From Microbacterium paraoxydans (GTDB lineage Bacteria > Actinomycetota > Actinomycetes > Actinomycetales > Microbacteriaceae), in contig NZ_LT629770.1 of NCBI RefSeq assembly GCF_900105335.1, forward strand, positions 186,001 through 250,000: a stretch of DNA of 64,000 bases, read 5' to 3'. Both the position numbers and the translations under genes were made by a program. The notes below the pieces were generated by a model that saw only the letters and a program-made list of their open reading frames with translations, was not told the origin of the DNA and searched no databases. Of this stretch, positions 55,894 through 63,324 are shown one piece after another. Numbering within the stretch: the stretch's first letter is position 1; each line of letters begins with the position of its first letter.

Positions 55894-56400
55894 ATGAACA
55901 AGACGCTCATTGCCCGTGCCTCTGCCGCCCTCGGCATCGCAGCCGCTCTTTCGCTCGGTGGAGCGGCGCTCGCTCCCGCCGCTCACGCGGAGGCGACACC
56001 TGCGGACCCGGCCGCCTCGAAGCCGCTGAGCACGGGCGTGCTCGCGCAGCGCGTCGGATCCGCCTGTCTCTTCTTCCAGTACACCTTCAACATGAGTCCG
56101 ACCGACCCCCAGGTGGGGGACACCGTGACGTACACCATGCAGTTCCTCAACAACGGCGAGGTGGACTCCACGAAGAGCGCGCTCACGTTCCGCCTGGACG
56201 GCCTCCTCGACGACTCGACCTGGGCGGTGTCGACGCTGGAAGCGACCTCCGGCCGCCCTTCCGCGGCGGAGAACACCGTCGCGTGGGACGGGCCGCTCGA
56301 CGCCGGAGACGATGTCGTGCTGCGCTTCACCGGCGTGTGGACGGGCGACGGCGATGGGCTCGCGTTCCCGCGGGTCGAGTCCTACGGCTACGCGAGGTGA
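55894..56400 (+). CDS. Small secreted protein with a DUF11-like beta domain
   Basis: A 168-residue exported protein. MNKTLIARASAALGIAAALS starts the signal peptide, cleaved near AAHA-EAT (about 32). The mature part has a single Cys (GSACLFF) and one beta domain with VGDTVTYTMQFLNNGEVDS, the pattern of DUF11-like surface modules, and no anchor. It may associate with the two anchored adhesins encoded before it. RBS AGAAAGG precedes the ATG. Confidence 0.75.
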   Translation: MNKTLIARASAALGIAAALSLGGAALAPAAHAEATPADPAASKPLSTGVLAQRVGSACLFFQYTFNMSPTDPQVGDTVTYTMQFLNNGEVDSTKSALTFRLDGLLDDSTWAVSTLEATSGRPSAAENTVAWDGPLDAGDDVVLRFTGVWTGDGDGLAFPRVESYGYAR

Positions 56401-56491
56401 AGCGGGTCGGAGTCCTGTTTTCCACGGTATCCGCGGCGACGTGGTGCGCCCGTCGTCGAGAGGCTGAACGGACACCGACCGAAAGGCAGCC

Positions 56492-57703
56492 ATGCAGCTC
56501 TCCACGGACTCCGAAGTCATCGTCCGCGCCACCGCCGGCGTCGTCGCCGACCACGCCGACGAGATCACCACCCTGTTCTACCGGCGGATGTTCGAGGCGC
56601 ATCCTGAGCTGTTGAACGTCTTCAACCGCGCGCATCAGGTCCAGGGCGATCAACCCAAGGCGCTGACGGCGTCCGTCGTGGCGTTCGCCGTGCACCTCAT
56701 CGATCCCGACGCGCCGGACTTCTCCCCGGTGATGCGGCGTATCGCCCACCGCCACGTCTCGCTGGGGGTGTCGGCCCGGCAGTACACGATCGTCGGCCGC
56801 TACCTCCTGGCTGCTGTCGACGATGTCCTCGGCGAGGCGGTCACGCCGGATGTGCGCGCAGCCTGGGATGAGGTGTACTGGCTCTTCGGCTGCTCTCTCA
56901 TCGCGGAGGAGGCCCGCCTCTATGTGGAGGCGGGCACGGATCCGGACCACCCGTGGCGGCCGCACCGCGTCGTGGAACGGGTGGAGGAGGCACGCGACGT
57001 GATCTCCCTCGTGCTGGAGCCGGTCGATGGTCACCGATTGCCCCATCGCACCGGGCAGTACGTTGCCGTGGCGGTCGACCTCCCGGACGGCACCCGTCAG
57101 CCCCGCCAATACACGATCTCTTCCGCGACCGGCAGTGCGGCGCTGCGCGTCACAGTGAAGCGCGTGCGTGGCTCGGAGGGCGTACCGGACGGTCAGGTCT
57201 CCAGCTGGCTGCACGAGAACGCCCACGTGGGGACGGTGCTCGACGTCTCCCAGCCCTCCGGGGATCTGCTCCTCGACGATTCTGACGACGCGCTGGTCCT
57301 GATCTCGGCCGGAATCGGCATCACGCCGGTGGCGGCGATCGTGGACGATCTCGCGCAGCGGCGTCCCGAGCGGCCGGTGCACCTGTTCCACGTGGACCGG
57401 GAGCCGGAGACCCATGCTCTCGTCGCCGACGTGCGCGACCGTTCGCAGCGATTGAGCGACGTCCGCACCCTGACCTGGTACTCGGCGAGTGGAGCGGAGG
57501 GCCCGGCGGTGCGCTCCGGCCGGATGGACCTGGCCGACATCGAACTCCCGCAGACGGCGCGGGTGTTCCTGTGCGGGCCGCTGCCGTTCATGCAGGCGAT
57601 TCGAGGCACCCTGATGGCACGCGGCATCGCGCCGGAGCGCATCGAGTACGAGGTCTTCGGCCCGGATCGCTGGGCTCGTCAGCCGAAGTCCGGTGCCGCG
57701 TGA
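56492..57703 (+). CDS. hmp: Flavohemoglobin (nitric oxide dioxygenase)
   Basis: Converts NO and O2 to nitrate using NAD(P)H. The 403-residue protein has an N-terminal globin (about 1-140) with proximal His in MRRIAHRHVSLGVSARQY, an FAD domain with RQPRQYTISSATGSA, and an NAD domain with VLISAGIGITPVAAIV and VFLCGPLPFMQAI. The order and length match Hmp. The ATG at 56492 has GAAAGG seven bases upstream. No NsrR- or NorR-like gene is adjacent. Confidence 0.95.
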   Translation: MQLSTDSEVIVRATAGVVADHADEITTLFYRRMFEAHPELLNVFNRAHQVQGDQPKALTASVVAFAVHLIDPDAPDFSPVMRRIAHRHVSLGVSARQYTIVGRYLLAAVDDVLGEAVTPDVRAAWDEVYWLFGCSLIAEEARLYVEAGTDPDHPWRPHRVVERVEEARDVISLVLEPVDGHRLPHRTGQYVAVAVDLPDGTRQPRQYTISSATGSAALRVTVKRVRGSEGVPDGQVSSWLHENAHVGTVLDVSQPSGDLLLDDSDDALVLISAGIGITPVAAIVDDLAQRRPERPVHLFHVDREPETHALVADVRDRSQRLSDVRTLTWYSASGAEGPAVRSGRMDLADIELPQTARVFLCGPLPFMQAIRGTLMARGIAPERIEYEVFGPDRWARQPKSGAA

Positions 57704-57715
57704 GCATGTGCCGAA

Positions 57716-57764
57716 AGCTCTGAGGGCGGCCGTGTCAAGCCCCTCGTCGGGGCCGCGGAGAGCT
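57716..57764 (+). terminator. Probable terminator after hmp
   Basis: An imperfect hairpin: AGCTCT/AGAGCT outer stem (57716-57721 with 57759-57764) and GCGGCC/GGCCGC inner stem (57726-57731 with 57751-57756), with an unequal internal bulge. No T run. Confidence 0.5.
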
Positions 57765-57811
57765 GACAGGCTCCCCGAGAGCGGCAACGCGCCGCGGAAA
57801 CGGGAGAGACT

Positions 57812-58072
57812 ATGAGCATCGGCAGCGGAATCGCGCTCTTCGTCATCGGAGCGATCCTCGTGTTCGCGATCAACGTCGACGTGCCGTGGGTCGACCTGGA
57901 CATCGTCGGCTACATCCTCATGGGTGCCGGCGTGATCATCTTCCTCATCGGCATCGTGCTGCTCGCCCGCCGGCGCCGAACGGAGACGGTGTCGCGGACG
58001 TACGTCGACCCGGCGACCGGGGAGCCCACGACCCGACGGTCCGTCAGCTCGAGTTCCGACGACGGGCTCTGA
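57812..58072 (+). CDS. Small two-helix membrane protein (DUF6458-like)
   Basis: An 86-residue protein: helix 1 (about 5-22), a short loop VDVPWVDLDIVG, helix 2 (about 32-51), then an RRRR patch and a polar tail with TVSRTYVDPATGE. It matches my memory of the actinobacterial DUF6458 family; function unknown. The tail is expected in the cytoplasm by the positive-inside rule. Confidence 0.82.
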   Translation: MSIGSGIALFVIGAILVFAINVDVPWVDLDIVGYILMGAGVIIFLIGIVLLARRRRTETVSRTYVDPATGEPTTRRSVSSSSDDGL

Positions 58073-58090
58073 ACGGACGCAGACGGAATG

Positions 58091-58124
58091 GAGAAGGGCC
58101 GCGGGAGAACCCGCGGCCCTTCTC
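58091..58124. terminator. Bidirectional terminator
   Basis: A perfect 15-bp stem (58091-58105 with 58110-58124) and loop AGAA, between two convergent genes and only 1 base from the stop at 58126. Confidence 0.9.
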
Positions 58125-58125
58125 G

Positions 58126-58443
58126 TCAGACGACGTCAGCGCCTTCGAGATGTTCCTCGACGAGGGTGATGCCCCCGCTCGAGTTCGCCGAGTGCGCGAG
58201 TTCCTCGATCCAGCGACGGCTCAGCTCGGGCGTCTCGGCCTCGTCGAAGACGAACCGGAGCGGGATCGACGGGTGCAGCCACAGCGTGGACCGGCCGGGA
58301 GCGTCGCCCTCCGGGTGACGCCAGGAGAGCGTGAAGCTCTCGTTCCGCCGCAGCTTCGTGGCGATGACGACCTTGAGGTGCGCGAGCGCCCGGTCTTCGA
58401 TCTGGATCGGCGTCTGGGTGTCGCCGTAGTACAGGCTGCCCAT
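58126..58443 (-). CDS. DUF7882-like small protein
   Basis: A 105-residue soluble protein. MGSLYYGDTQTPIQIEDRAL, ATKLRRNESFTLSWRHPEGD and GRSTLWLHPSIPLRFVFDEA are strongly patterned, and it matches my memory of a Microbacteriaceae family (DUF7882) whose members are often mislabelled ATP-dependent DNA ligase. No ligase motif (KxDG) is present, so that label should not be transferred. Translation may be coupled to a 12-codon reading frame ending 2 bases upstream. Confidence 0.8.
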   Translation of the reverse strand: MGSLYYGDTQTPIQIEDRALAHLKVVIATKLRRNESFTLSWRHPEGDAPGRSTLWLHPSIPLRFVFDEAETPELSRRWIEELAHSANSSGGITLVEEHLEGADVV

Positions 58444-58445
58444 CG

Positions 58446-58484
58446 TCAGCCGACCTTCGCGGCGGGGGCTGCGGGAATGTTCAT
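58446..58484 (-). CDS. Twelve-residue leader peptide candidate
   Basis: ATG 58484 with AAGGAG five bases upstream encodes MNIPAAPAAKVG and stops with TGA two bases before the ATG of the DUF7882-like gene. The downstream ATG has only a distant GAAGG, so ribosomes may reach it by termination-reinitiation. No run of a single regulatory amino acid is seen; Ala and Pro dominate. Confidence 0.5.
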   Translation of the reverse strand: MNIPAAPAAKVG

Positions 58485-58539
58485 GGCGCTCCTTGGGAAC
58501 GTTGGGGGAAGACGGCAGACCGCTCCCGGGGATACTTGG

Positions 58540-58545
58540 ACTCTA
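58540..58545 (-). promoter_or_regulatory. -10 element of the leader peptide / DUF7882-like unit
   Basis: TAGAGT on the minus strand, placing the transcript start near 58533, about 49 bases before the leader ATG. Confidence 0.45.
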
Positions 58546-58552
58546 GCCAATT

Positions 58553-58572
58553 TGCGCACGACATCGTGCGCA
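58553..58572. promoter_or_regulatory. 20-bp palindrome at the promoter, candidate operator
   Basis: TGCGCACGA-CA-TCGTGCGCA, perfect 9-bp arms. It covers the spacer and -35 position of the promoter at 58540, where a repressor would block RNA polymerase. It also lies 57 bases past the stop codon of the AraC-type gene. Confidence 0.5.
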
Positions 58573-58628
58573 TCAGGGCGACGCGCCGTGTGGTGCGAAC
58601 AGAGTATGCGCGCGGTGTCAGTCGGCCG

Positions 58629-59543
58629 TCACAGTGCGGTCAGGACGGGAGGATTCCCGTACGCCTCGCGGTACGCTACGGCGAACCGGGAGACGTTGCT
58701 GAAGCCCCACCGGCGCGCGATCGCGGACACCGACGTGCCCTTGCCGTGTCGCAGATCCCGATGCGCGCCGTCGAGCCGGGCGCGCCGCAGGGCCTCGTTC
58801 GGGGTCATGTCGAGCGCGCGGCGGAAGGCATATTGCAGACCCCGGGTGGACATGTAGGCCGCCGCCGCGACGTCGTCCACCGTGATGGGCAGGTGTGCGT
58901 TGTCCTCGATGAAGGCGAGGGCGCGGCGCACCGAGGCGGGTGCCGCGGAGCGTTGGGCCGGACGGTGCAGCGACTCGCTGAAGGTGGTGGGGAACGCCGA
59001 CATCGTCAGCAGGAGGGCGTGGCGCTCGAGTTCGGCGGCGATGAGCGGGTCGGTCCCGTCCGCTCCGAACGAACCGTCGATGTAAGAGAACATCCGCTCC
59101 CACCGCGCTCCGTCCTCGCGTGTGTGCGGAGCGAGCCCGGTGGCGCGGAGCTCGAGGCGGTCGTCGCCGGTGATCTGCCTGATCGAGTCGCGGGCCGCCG
59201 CGCGATCGAACACGAGAGCACGGACGCGGGCGACCTGGTTCCACTTCGCCTCGACCCGGACGCCGTCCGTGAGCCATGGCTGACCCGCGTCGAGCCCTTG
59301 CCGGCCCGACCAGATCCGGGCATCGGCGGCATCGACCCGACACACCAATAGCTGATCCTCCGGCTCGGCACGGGAGTGCACCTGGGCCGCGAGCTGATAG
59401 CGGACGAGCGACATGGACGCCGCCTCCACCGAGCGCCAGTCGAAGCGGAACCGGCGGGGGTCCACGTCCTGGAGGGTCGCCGAGGGCACGAACTGCTGCC
59501 AGGTGGACTCCACCTGCTCGATGTCCGTGGACGTGAACTGCAC
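58629..59543 (-). CDS. AraC-family transcriptional regulator
   Basis: A 304-residue regulator. The N-terminal domain (about 1-195) resembles the AraC-binding-like region of RipA/NphR-type regulators. The C-terminal double HTH has FIEDNAHLPITVDDVAAAAY with MSTRGLQYAFRRALDMTPNE and AIARRWGFSNVSRFAVAYRE. I chose GTG 59543 because AAGGAG lies five bases upstream; the frame opens further to 59681. The effector is unknown. Confidence 0.9.
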   Translation of the reverse strand: MQFTSTDIEQVESTWQQFVPSATLQDVDPRRFRFDWRSVEAASMSLVRYQLAAQVHSRAEPEDQLLVCRVDAADARIWSGRQGLDAGQPWLTDGVRVEAKWNQVARVRALVFDRAAARDSIRQITGDDRLELRATGLAPHTREDGARWERMFSYIDGSFGADGTDPLIAAELERHALLLTMSAFPTTFSESLHRPAQRSAAPASVRRALAFIEDNAHLPITVDDVAAAAYMSTRGLQYAFRRALDMTPNEALRRARLDGAHRDLRHGKGTSVSAIARRWGFSNVSRFAVAYREAYGNPPVLTAL

Positions 59544-59667
59544 CGACACTCCTTGCTGGGCCTCGTCCGGGCGGCCGGGGCTTCTTGGACAATAACCCAC
59601 GCCACTGACAAGACGGTGGGGACGCCCCGGGGGTATCCGCTGGGAAGGCGGGAGTGCCGAGTCCTCG

Positions 59668-59673
59668 TAGACT
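59668..59673 (+). promoter_or_regulatory. -10 element, leaderless start of the hydrolase at 59680
   Basis: TAGACT, spacer CGGACC, then the ATG at 59680. Confidence 0.55.
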
Positions 59674-59679
59674 CGGACC

Positions 59680-60579
59680 ATGAGTGTGCCTTCTCCGTAT
59701 GCGGAGCGATTGAGCCGGATTCCGGTGCAGCGCCAAGAGGTGGAGGTGCGCGGCGGAACGACGGCGTACTGGGTCTACGGTCCGGAGGACGCCGAGACGA
59801 CCGTCATCGCGGTCCACGGCTTCCGAGGCGAGCACCACGGCCTCGAGTCGGTCCTCGCCTTCCTTCCGGGGCTCCGCGTGCTCGCGCCCGATCTGCCCGG
59901 GTTCGGGGAGTCCGCGCCGCTGCCCGGTCGGCGCCACGACCTGCAGGAGTACGCGGGGTGGTTGACCGACTTCGCCGCGGCCACGGCGCCGGGTGCCGTC
60001 ATCCTCGGCCATTCCTTCGGCTCCATCGTGAGCGCGGCCGCCGTGGCCGGAGGACTGGAGACGCCGCGGCTGATCCTCGTGAACCCCATCGGCGCACCGG
60101 CGCTCGAGGGGCCGAAGGGGATCATGACCCGGCTGGCGGTGCTCTACTACGCGCTCGGCGCCAAGCTCCCGTCGCGTATCGGGACCGCGCTCCTGCGGAA
60201 CCGGGTGATCGTCCGCGTGATGAGCATGACCATGGCGAAGACGCGGGATCCGGAGCTGCGCCGCTTCATCCACGACCAGCACGACACCTACTTCTCGCGA
60301 TTCTCCGATCGCGACGTGCTGCACGACGCCTTCGTCGCGAGCGTCTCGCACGACGTCAGGGAGTTCGCCCCCGCGATCGACGTCCCCACACTCTTGATCG
60401 CCGCACAGCGCGACGACATCACCCCGATCGAGGCGGAACGGAAGCTGGTGACGCTCTTCCCCGACGCGTCTCTCGTCGAGATCGCCCAGGTGGGTCACCT
60501 GATCCACTACGAGACCCCGGCGGAAGCAGCCGGGGCGATCCGTCGGTTCCTCAGGATTCCCGTCGCGCGAGGCCGATGA
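59680..60579 (+). CDS. Alpha/beta hydrolase
   Basis: A 299-residue alpha/beta hydrolase. The oxyanion segment is VIAVHGFRGEHHGLESVLAF, the strand before the elbow is LAPDLPGFGESAPL, the nucleophile elbow GHSFGS, then a lid region rich in Met/Arg (about 150-205), the acid in LLIAAQRDDITPIE and His in QVGHLIHYETP. Cytosolic; substrate unknown. Its 3' end overlaps the Lrp-type gene on the other strand by 29 bases (60551-60579). Confidence 0.9.
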   Translation: MSVPSPYAERLSRIPVQRQEVEVRGGTTAYWVYGPEDAETTVIAVHGFRGEHHGLESVLAFLPGLRVLAPDLPGFGESAPLPGRRHDLQEYAGWLTDFAAATAPGAVILGHSFGSIVSAAAVAGGLETPRLILVNPIGAPALEGPKGIMTRLAVLYYALGAKLPSRIGTALLRNRVIVRVMSMTMAKTRDPELRRFIHDQHDTYFSRFSDRDVLHDAFVASVSHDVREFAPAIDVPTLLIAAQRDDITPIEAERKLVTLFPDASLVEIAQVGHLIHYETPAEAAGAIRRFLRIPVARGR

Positions 60580-61024
60580 GCCCGGCCACCCGGAACGGGA
60601 TCACCTCACCCATGGCGAGCGAGGTCTCGGTCCGCTCCACACCCTCGATGGAGAGGATCCGGGCGTCCGTGTCGAACAGATGACGGGCGTCGCGGCACGC
60701 CACGCGCGCCAGCAGGTCGATGGAGCCGCTCAGACCGTGCGCCTGGACGACCTCCGGGATGCGCGCCAGTTCGTTGATGATGCGGGGGAGCTCGGTCTGG
60801 CGGACGCCGATGCTGACGAACGCCTGCAGCGGGAACCCGAGGACGTCGGGGGAGAAGGCGCGCTCGTAGGAGAGGAAGACGCCACTCTGCTCCAGCCGGG
60901 CCATCCGCGCCTGGATGGTGTTGCGCGACAGGCTCATGCGTTCGGCGAGAGCGACGATCGTCACGCGCGGGTCGTCGGCGAGCGCGGCGAGAAGCTCCAG
61001 GTCGATCCGGTCCAGTCCAGGCAT
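60551..61024 (-). CDS. Lrp/AsnC-family transcriptional regulator
   Basis: A 157-residue Lrp-type regulator. The N-terminal HTH is LAALADDPRVTIVALAERMS with LSRNTIQARMARLEQSG, and the C-terminal RAM domain (about 66-145) includes VQAHGLSGSIDLLARVACRD, the effector-binding loop. It is divergent from the 2-oxoacid dehydrogenase operon, which it probably controls in response to an amino acid. The ATG at 61024 gives the usual M-x-x-LDRIDLELL start; seven extra codons upstream (to 61045) are possible. Confidence 0.9.
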   Translation of the reverse strand: MPGLDRIDLELLAALADDPRVTIVALAERMSLSRNTIQARMARLEQSGVFLSYERAFSPDVLGFPLQAFVSIGVRQTELPRIINELARIPEVVQAHGLSGSIDLLARVACRDARHLFDTDARILSIEGVERTETSLAMGEVIPFRVAGLIGLARRES

Positions 61025-61032
61025 AGTGCCAA

Positions 61033-61038
61033 ACCCTA
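61033..61038 (-). promoter_or_regulatory. -10 element of the Lrp-type gene
   Basis: TAGGGT on the minus strand, 8 bases before the ATG at 61024. Confidence 0.4.
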
Positions 61039-61060
61039 GCAGCACGTCATTGGAGAAAAA

Positions 61061-61075
61061 TGAGCAACATGCTCA
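61061..61075. promoter_or_regulatory. 15-bp palindrome, candidate Lrp-type operator
   Basis: TGAGCA-ACA-TGCTCA, perfect 6-bp arms with a 3-base spacer, the size of known Lrp/AsnC sites. It lies between the divergent promoters, 22 bases upstream of the Lrp -10 and 16 bases upstream of the dehydrogenase -35. Confidence 0.55.
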
Positions 61076-61091
61076 ATCGGCATTCAGTTGC

Positions 61092-61120
61092 TTGAGCGAG
61101 GTGTTGACCGGACGTACCCT
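61092..61120 (+). promoter_or_regulatory. Promoter of the 2-oxoacid dehydrogenase operon
   Basis: -35 TTGAGC (61092-61097), 17-base spacer, -10 TACCCT (61115-61120). The leader to the E1 alpha start would be about 69 bases. Confidence 0.5.
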
Positions 61121-61195
61121 CAGACCATGCCGGTGATGACGCCGGCTCCATTGTGCGTCGCCCCACGAGGGCCGCCAGGGACGAGGAGGACGATG

Positions 61196-62311
61196 ATGTC
61201 GCCGCAGACCACCCCCATCGCGGACACCGCCCAGGATCTGGAGCTCTCGGAGCGGATCCTCGCTCCGGACGGGACGCGCGTCGCGAACGCCCGCCTCGAC
61301 CCGTTCGTCGCCGATGTCGACGCCGCGCAGCTGCGCGCCCTCCATCGCGACATGGTCATCCTCCGCCGCATCGACGCCGAGGGCGTCGCACTGCAGCGCC
61401 AGGGTCAGCTCGGGCTCTGGGCACCCTGCCAGGGACAGGAGGCCACGCAGATCGGCACCGCCCGGGCCCTCGATCCGCAGGACTACGTCTTCCCGAGCTA
61501 CCGCGAGACCGGCGTGATCTACGCCCGGGGCGCCGAGCCCGGCGACTACGTGCGCATGTGGCGCGGCGAGGAGGGGGCGGCCTACGATCCCGCGGCCCTG
61601 CGGGTCGCTCCGCTGCAGATCATCATCGGCGCCCAGACCCTGCACGCGGTCGGCTACGCCCTCGGCATCCGGCACGAGAACGCGCCGGAGGTCGCCGTGA
61701 CCTACTTCGGGGACGGGGCGACCAGTCAGGGCGACGTCAACGAGGCGATGATCTTCGCCGCGTCGTACCAGGCGCCGGTCGTGTTCGTCTGTCAGAACAA
61801 CCACTGGGCCATCTCCGAGCCGGTCACGGTGCAGTCGCAGTATCCGATCGCGGGGCGTGCCCCCGGGTTCGGGATCCCGAGCCTGCGCGTGGACGGCAAC
61901 GACGTCCTCGCCTGCCTGGCCGCGATGCGCTGGGCGCTGGAGCACGCGCGTTCCGGAAAGGGGCCGGCGTACATCGAAGCGGTGACGTACCGGATGGGTC
62001 CGCACACCACTGCGGACGACCCCACCCGGTACCGGGACGAGGCCGAGCTGGAGTCGTGGCGGCGCCGCGACCCCATCGCGCGCCTCGAGGCGTACCTCCG
62101 CGCCACCGGCGACCTCACCGCGGAGCACGTCGCCGAGACGCAGGCGGCTGCGGACGCCGTCGCCAAGGAGATGCGGGCGACCTGCCTCGGCATGGTCACC
62201 CGTCCGCCCCTGGCGGTCTTCGACGGCGTCTACGCCGAGCCGCACACGGGGCTGGAGCGGCAGCGCGACGAGTACGCCGCCTATCTCGCGTCGTTCGAGG
62301 GCGAGGCGTGA
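61196..62311 (+). CDS. 2-oxoacid dehydrogenase E1 component, alpha subunit
   Basis: Thiamine-diphosphate-dependent decarboxylase subunit of a pyruvate or branched-chain 2-oxoacid dehydrogenase complex. The 371-residue protein has the TPP/Mg motif VTYFGDGATSQGDVNEAMIF ending in FVCQNNHWAIS, and the phosphorylation-loop region YRMGPHTTADDPTRY. GQEATQIGTARALDPQDYVF is the active-site entry. The Lrp-type regulator next door favours branched-chain substrates, but both options remain. ATG 61196 has GAGGAGGA six bases upstream; an adjacent ATG lies at 61193. Confidence 0.92.
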   Translation: MSPQTTPIADTAQDLELSERILAPDGTRVANARLDPFVADVDAAQLRALHRDMVILRRIDAEGVALQRQGQLGLWAPCQGQEATQIGTARALDPQDYVFPSYRETGVIYARGAEPGDYVRMWRGEEGAAYDPAALRVAPLQIIIGAQTLHAVGYALGIRHENAPEVAVTYFGDGATSQGDVNEAMIFAASYQAPVVFVCQNNHWAISEPVTVQSQYPIAGRAPGFGIPSLRVDGNDVLACLAAMRWALEHARSGKGPAYIEAVTYRMGPHTTADDPTRYRDEAELESWRRRDPIARLEAYLRATGDLTAEHVAETQAAADAVAKEMRATCLGMVTRPPLAVFDGVYAEPHTGLERQRDEYAAYLASFEGEA

Positions 62312-63324
62312 CCATGATGGAGCTCACTCTCGGCAAGGCGCTCGGCGCCGGTCTCCGCCAGGCGATGCGCGACGACGAGAAGGTCGTGCTCCTGGGGGAG
62401 GACATCGGCAAGCTCGGCGGCGTCTTCCGGATCACGGACGGCCTCCTCGACGAGTTCGGGGCAGCCAGGGTCATCGACACGCCTCTCGCGGAGTCCGGGA
62501 TCGTCGGCACGGCCGTCGGCCTCGCGTTCCGCGGCTACCGCCCGGTCGTCGAGATCCAGTTCGACGGGTTCGTCTACCCGGCCTTCGACCAGATCGTCTC
62601 CCAGGTCGCGAAGCTGCACTACCGCACCCAGGGGCGTGTGAAGATGCCGATCACCATTCGGATCCCCTGGGCCGGTGGCATCGGTGCCGCGGAGCATCAC
62701 TCCGAGTCTCCGGAGGCGTACTTCGCGCACACCGCCGGCCTGCGGGTCGTCGCCGTCTCGAATCCGGAGGATGCCTATCGGAGCCTCCGGCAGGCGATCG
62801 CGTCGGACGACCCCGTCGTGTTCTTCGAGCCCAAGCGGCTCTATCACCACAAGGGCGAGGTCGACCTCGAAGCCCCGCTCGCGGACGCGCCGCCGATGGG
62901 ACTCGCGCGGGTGGTACGCCCGGGCACCGACGTCACCGTCCTCACGTACGGGGCCATGGTGAGCACCGCCCTGCAGGCGGCGGAGGCCGCGGAAGACGAG
63001 GGCATCGCCCTGGAAGTGATCGATCTGCGGTCGCTCTCGCCGGTGGACTACGACTCCGTCGCCGCCTCGGTGCGGAAGACCGGGCGTGTGGTCGTGGCGC
63101 ATGAGGCCTCCCGGGAAGCCGGACTCGCCGCGGAGGTCATCGCGAGCGTGACCGAACGCTGCTTCGAGTACCTGGAGTCCGCCCCGCTGCGGGTCACCGG
63201 CCACGACGTGCCGTACCCGCCGGCCAAGCTCGAGAAGTACCACCTTCCGGACCTCGACCGGATCCTCGATGCGGTCGACCGCGTGATGGATCGCCCGCAC
63301 AGCCTGACGGGAGCTGACGCATGA
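62308..63324 (+). CDS. 2-oxoacid dehydrogenase E1 component, beta subunit
   Basis: A 338-residue transketolase-like beta subunit. KVVLLGEDIGKLGGVFRIT, DTPLAESGIVGTAVGLAFRG and EIQFDGFVYPAFDQIVSQ form the Pyr domain, and the C-terminal transketolase domain has GTDVTVLTYGAMVSTALQAA and VVAHEASREAGLAAEVIASV. Together with alpha it forms the alpha2beta2 E1. The GTG at 62308 overlaps the alpha stop (GTGA); ATGs at 62314 and 62317 are alternatives. The stop overlaps the E2 start (ATGA). Confidence 0.93.
   Translation: MTMMELTLGKALGAGLRQAMRDDEKVVLLGEDIGKLGGVFRITDGLLDEFGAARVIDTPLAESGIVGTAVGLAFRGYRPVVEIQFDGFVYPAFDQIVSQVAKLHYRTQGRVKMPITIRIPWAGGIGAAEHHSESPEAYFAHTAGLRVVAVSNPEDAYRSLRQAIASDDPVVFFEPKRLYHHKGEVDLEAPLADAPPMGLARVVRPGTDVTVLTYGAMVSTALQAAEAAEDEGIALEVIDLRSLSPVDYDSVAASVRKTGRVVVAHEASREAGLAAEVIASVTERCFEYLESAPLRVTGHDVPYPPAKLEKYHLPDLDRILDAVDRVMDRPHSLTGADA

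Noticed and set aside
50236..56400. Integrative element inserted in tRNA-Met
   Set aside because: No integrase, excisionase or second copy of the tRNA 3' end was seen by eye, so an element cannot be claimed; kept only as an accessory-block observation.
58126..58443. ATP-dependent DNA ligase label for the 105-residue protein
   Set aside because: No KxDG or other nucleotidyltransferase motif and far too short.
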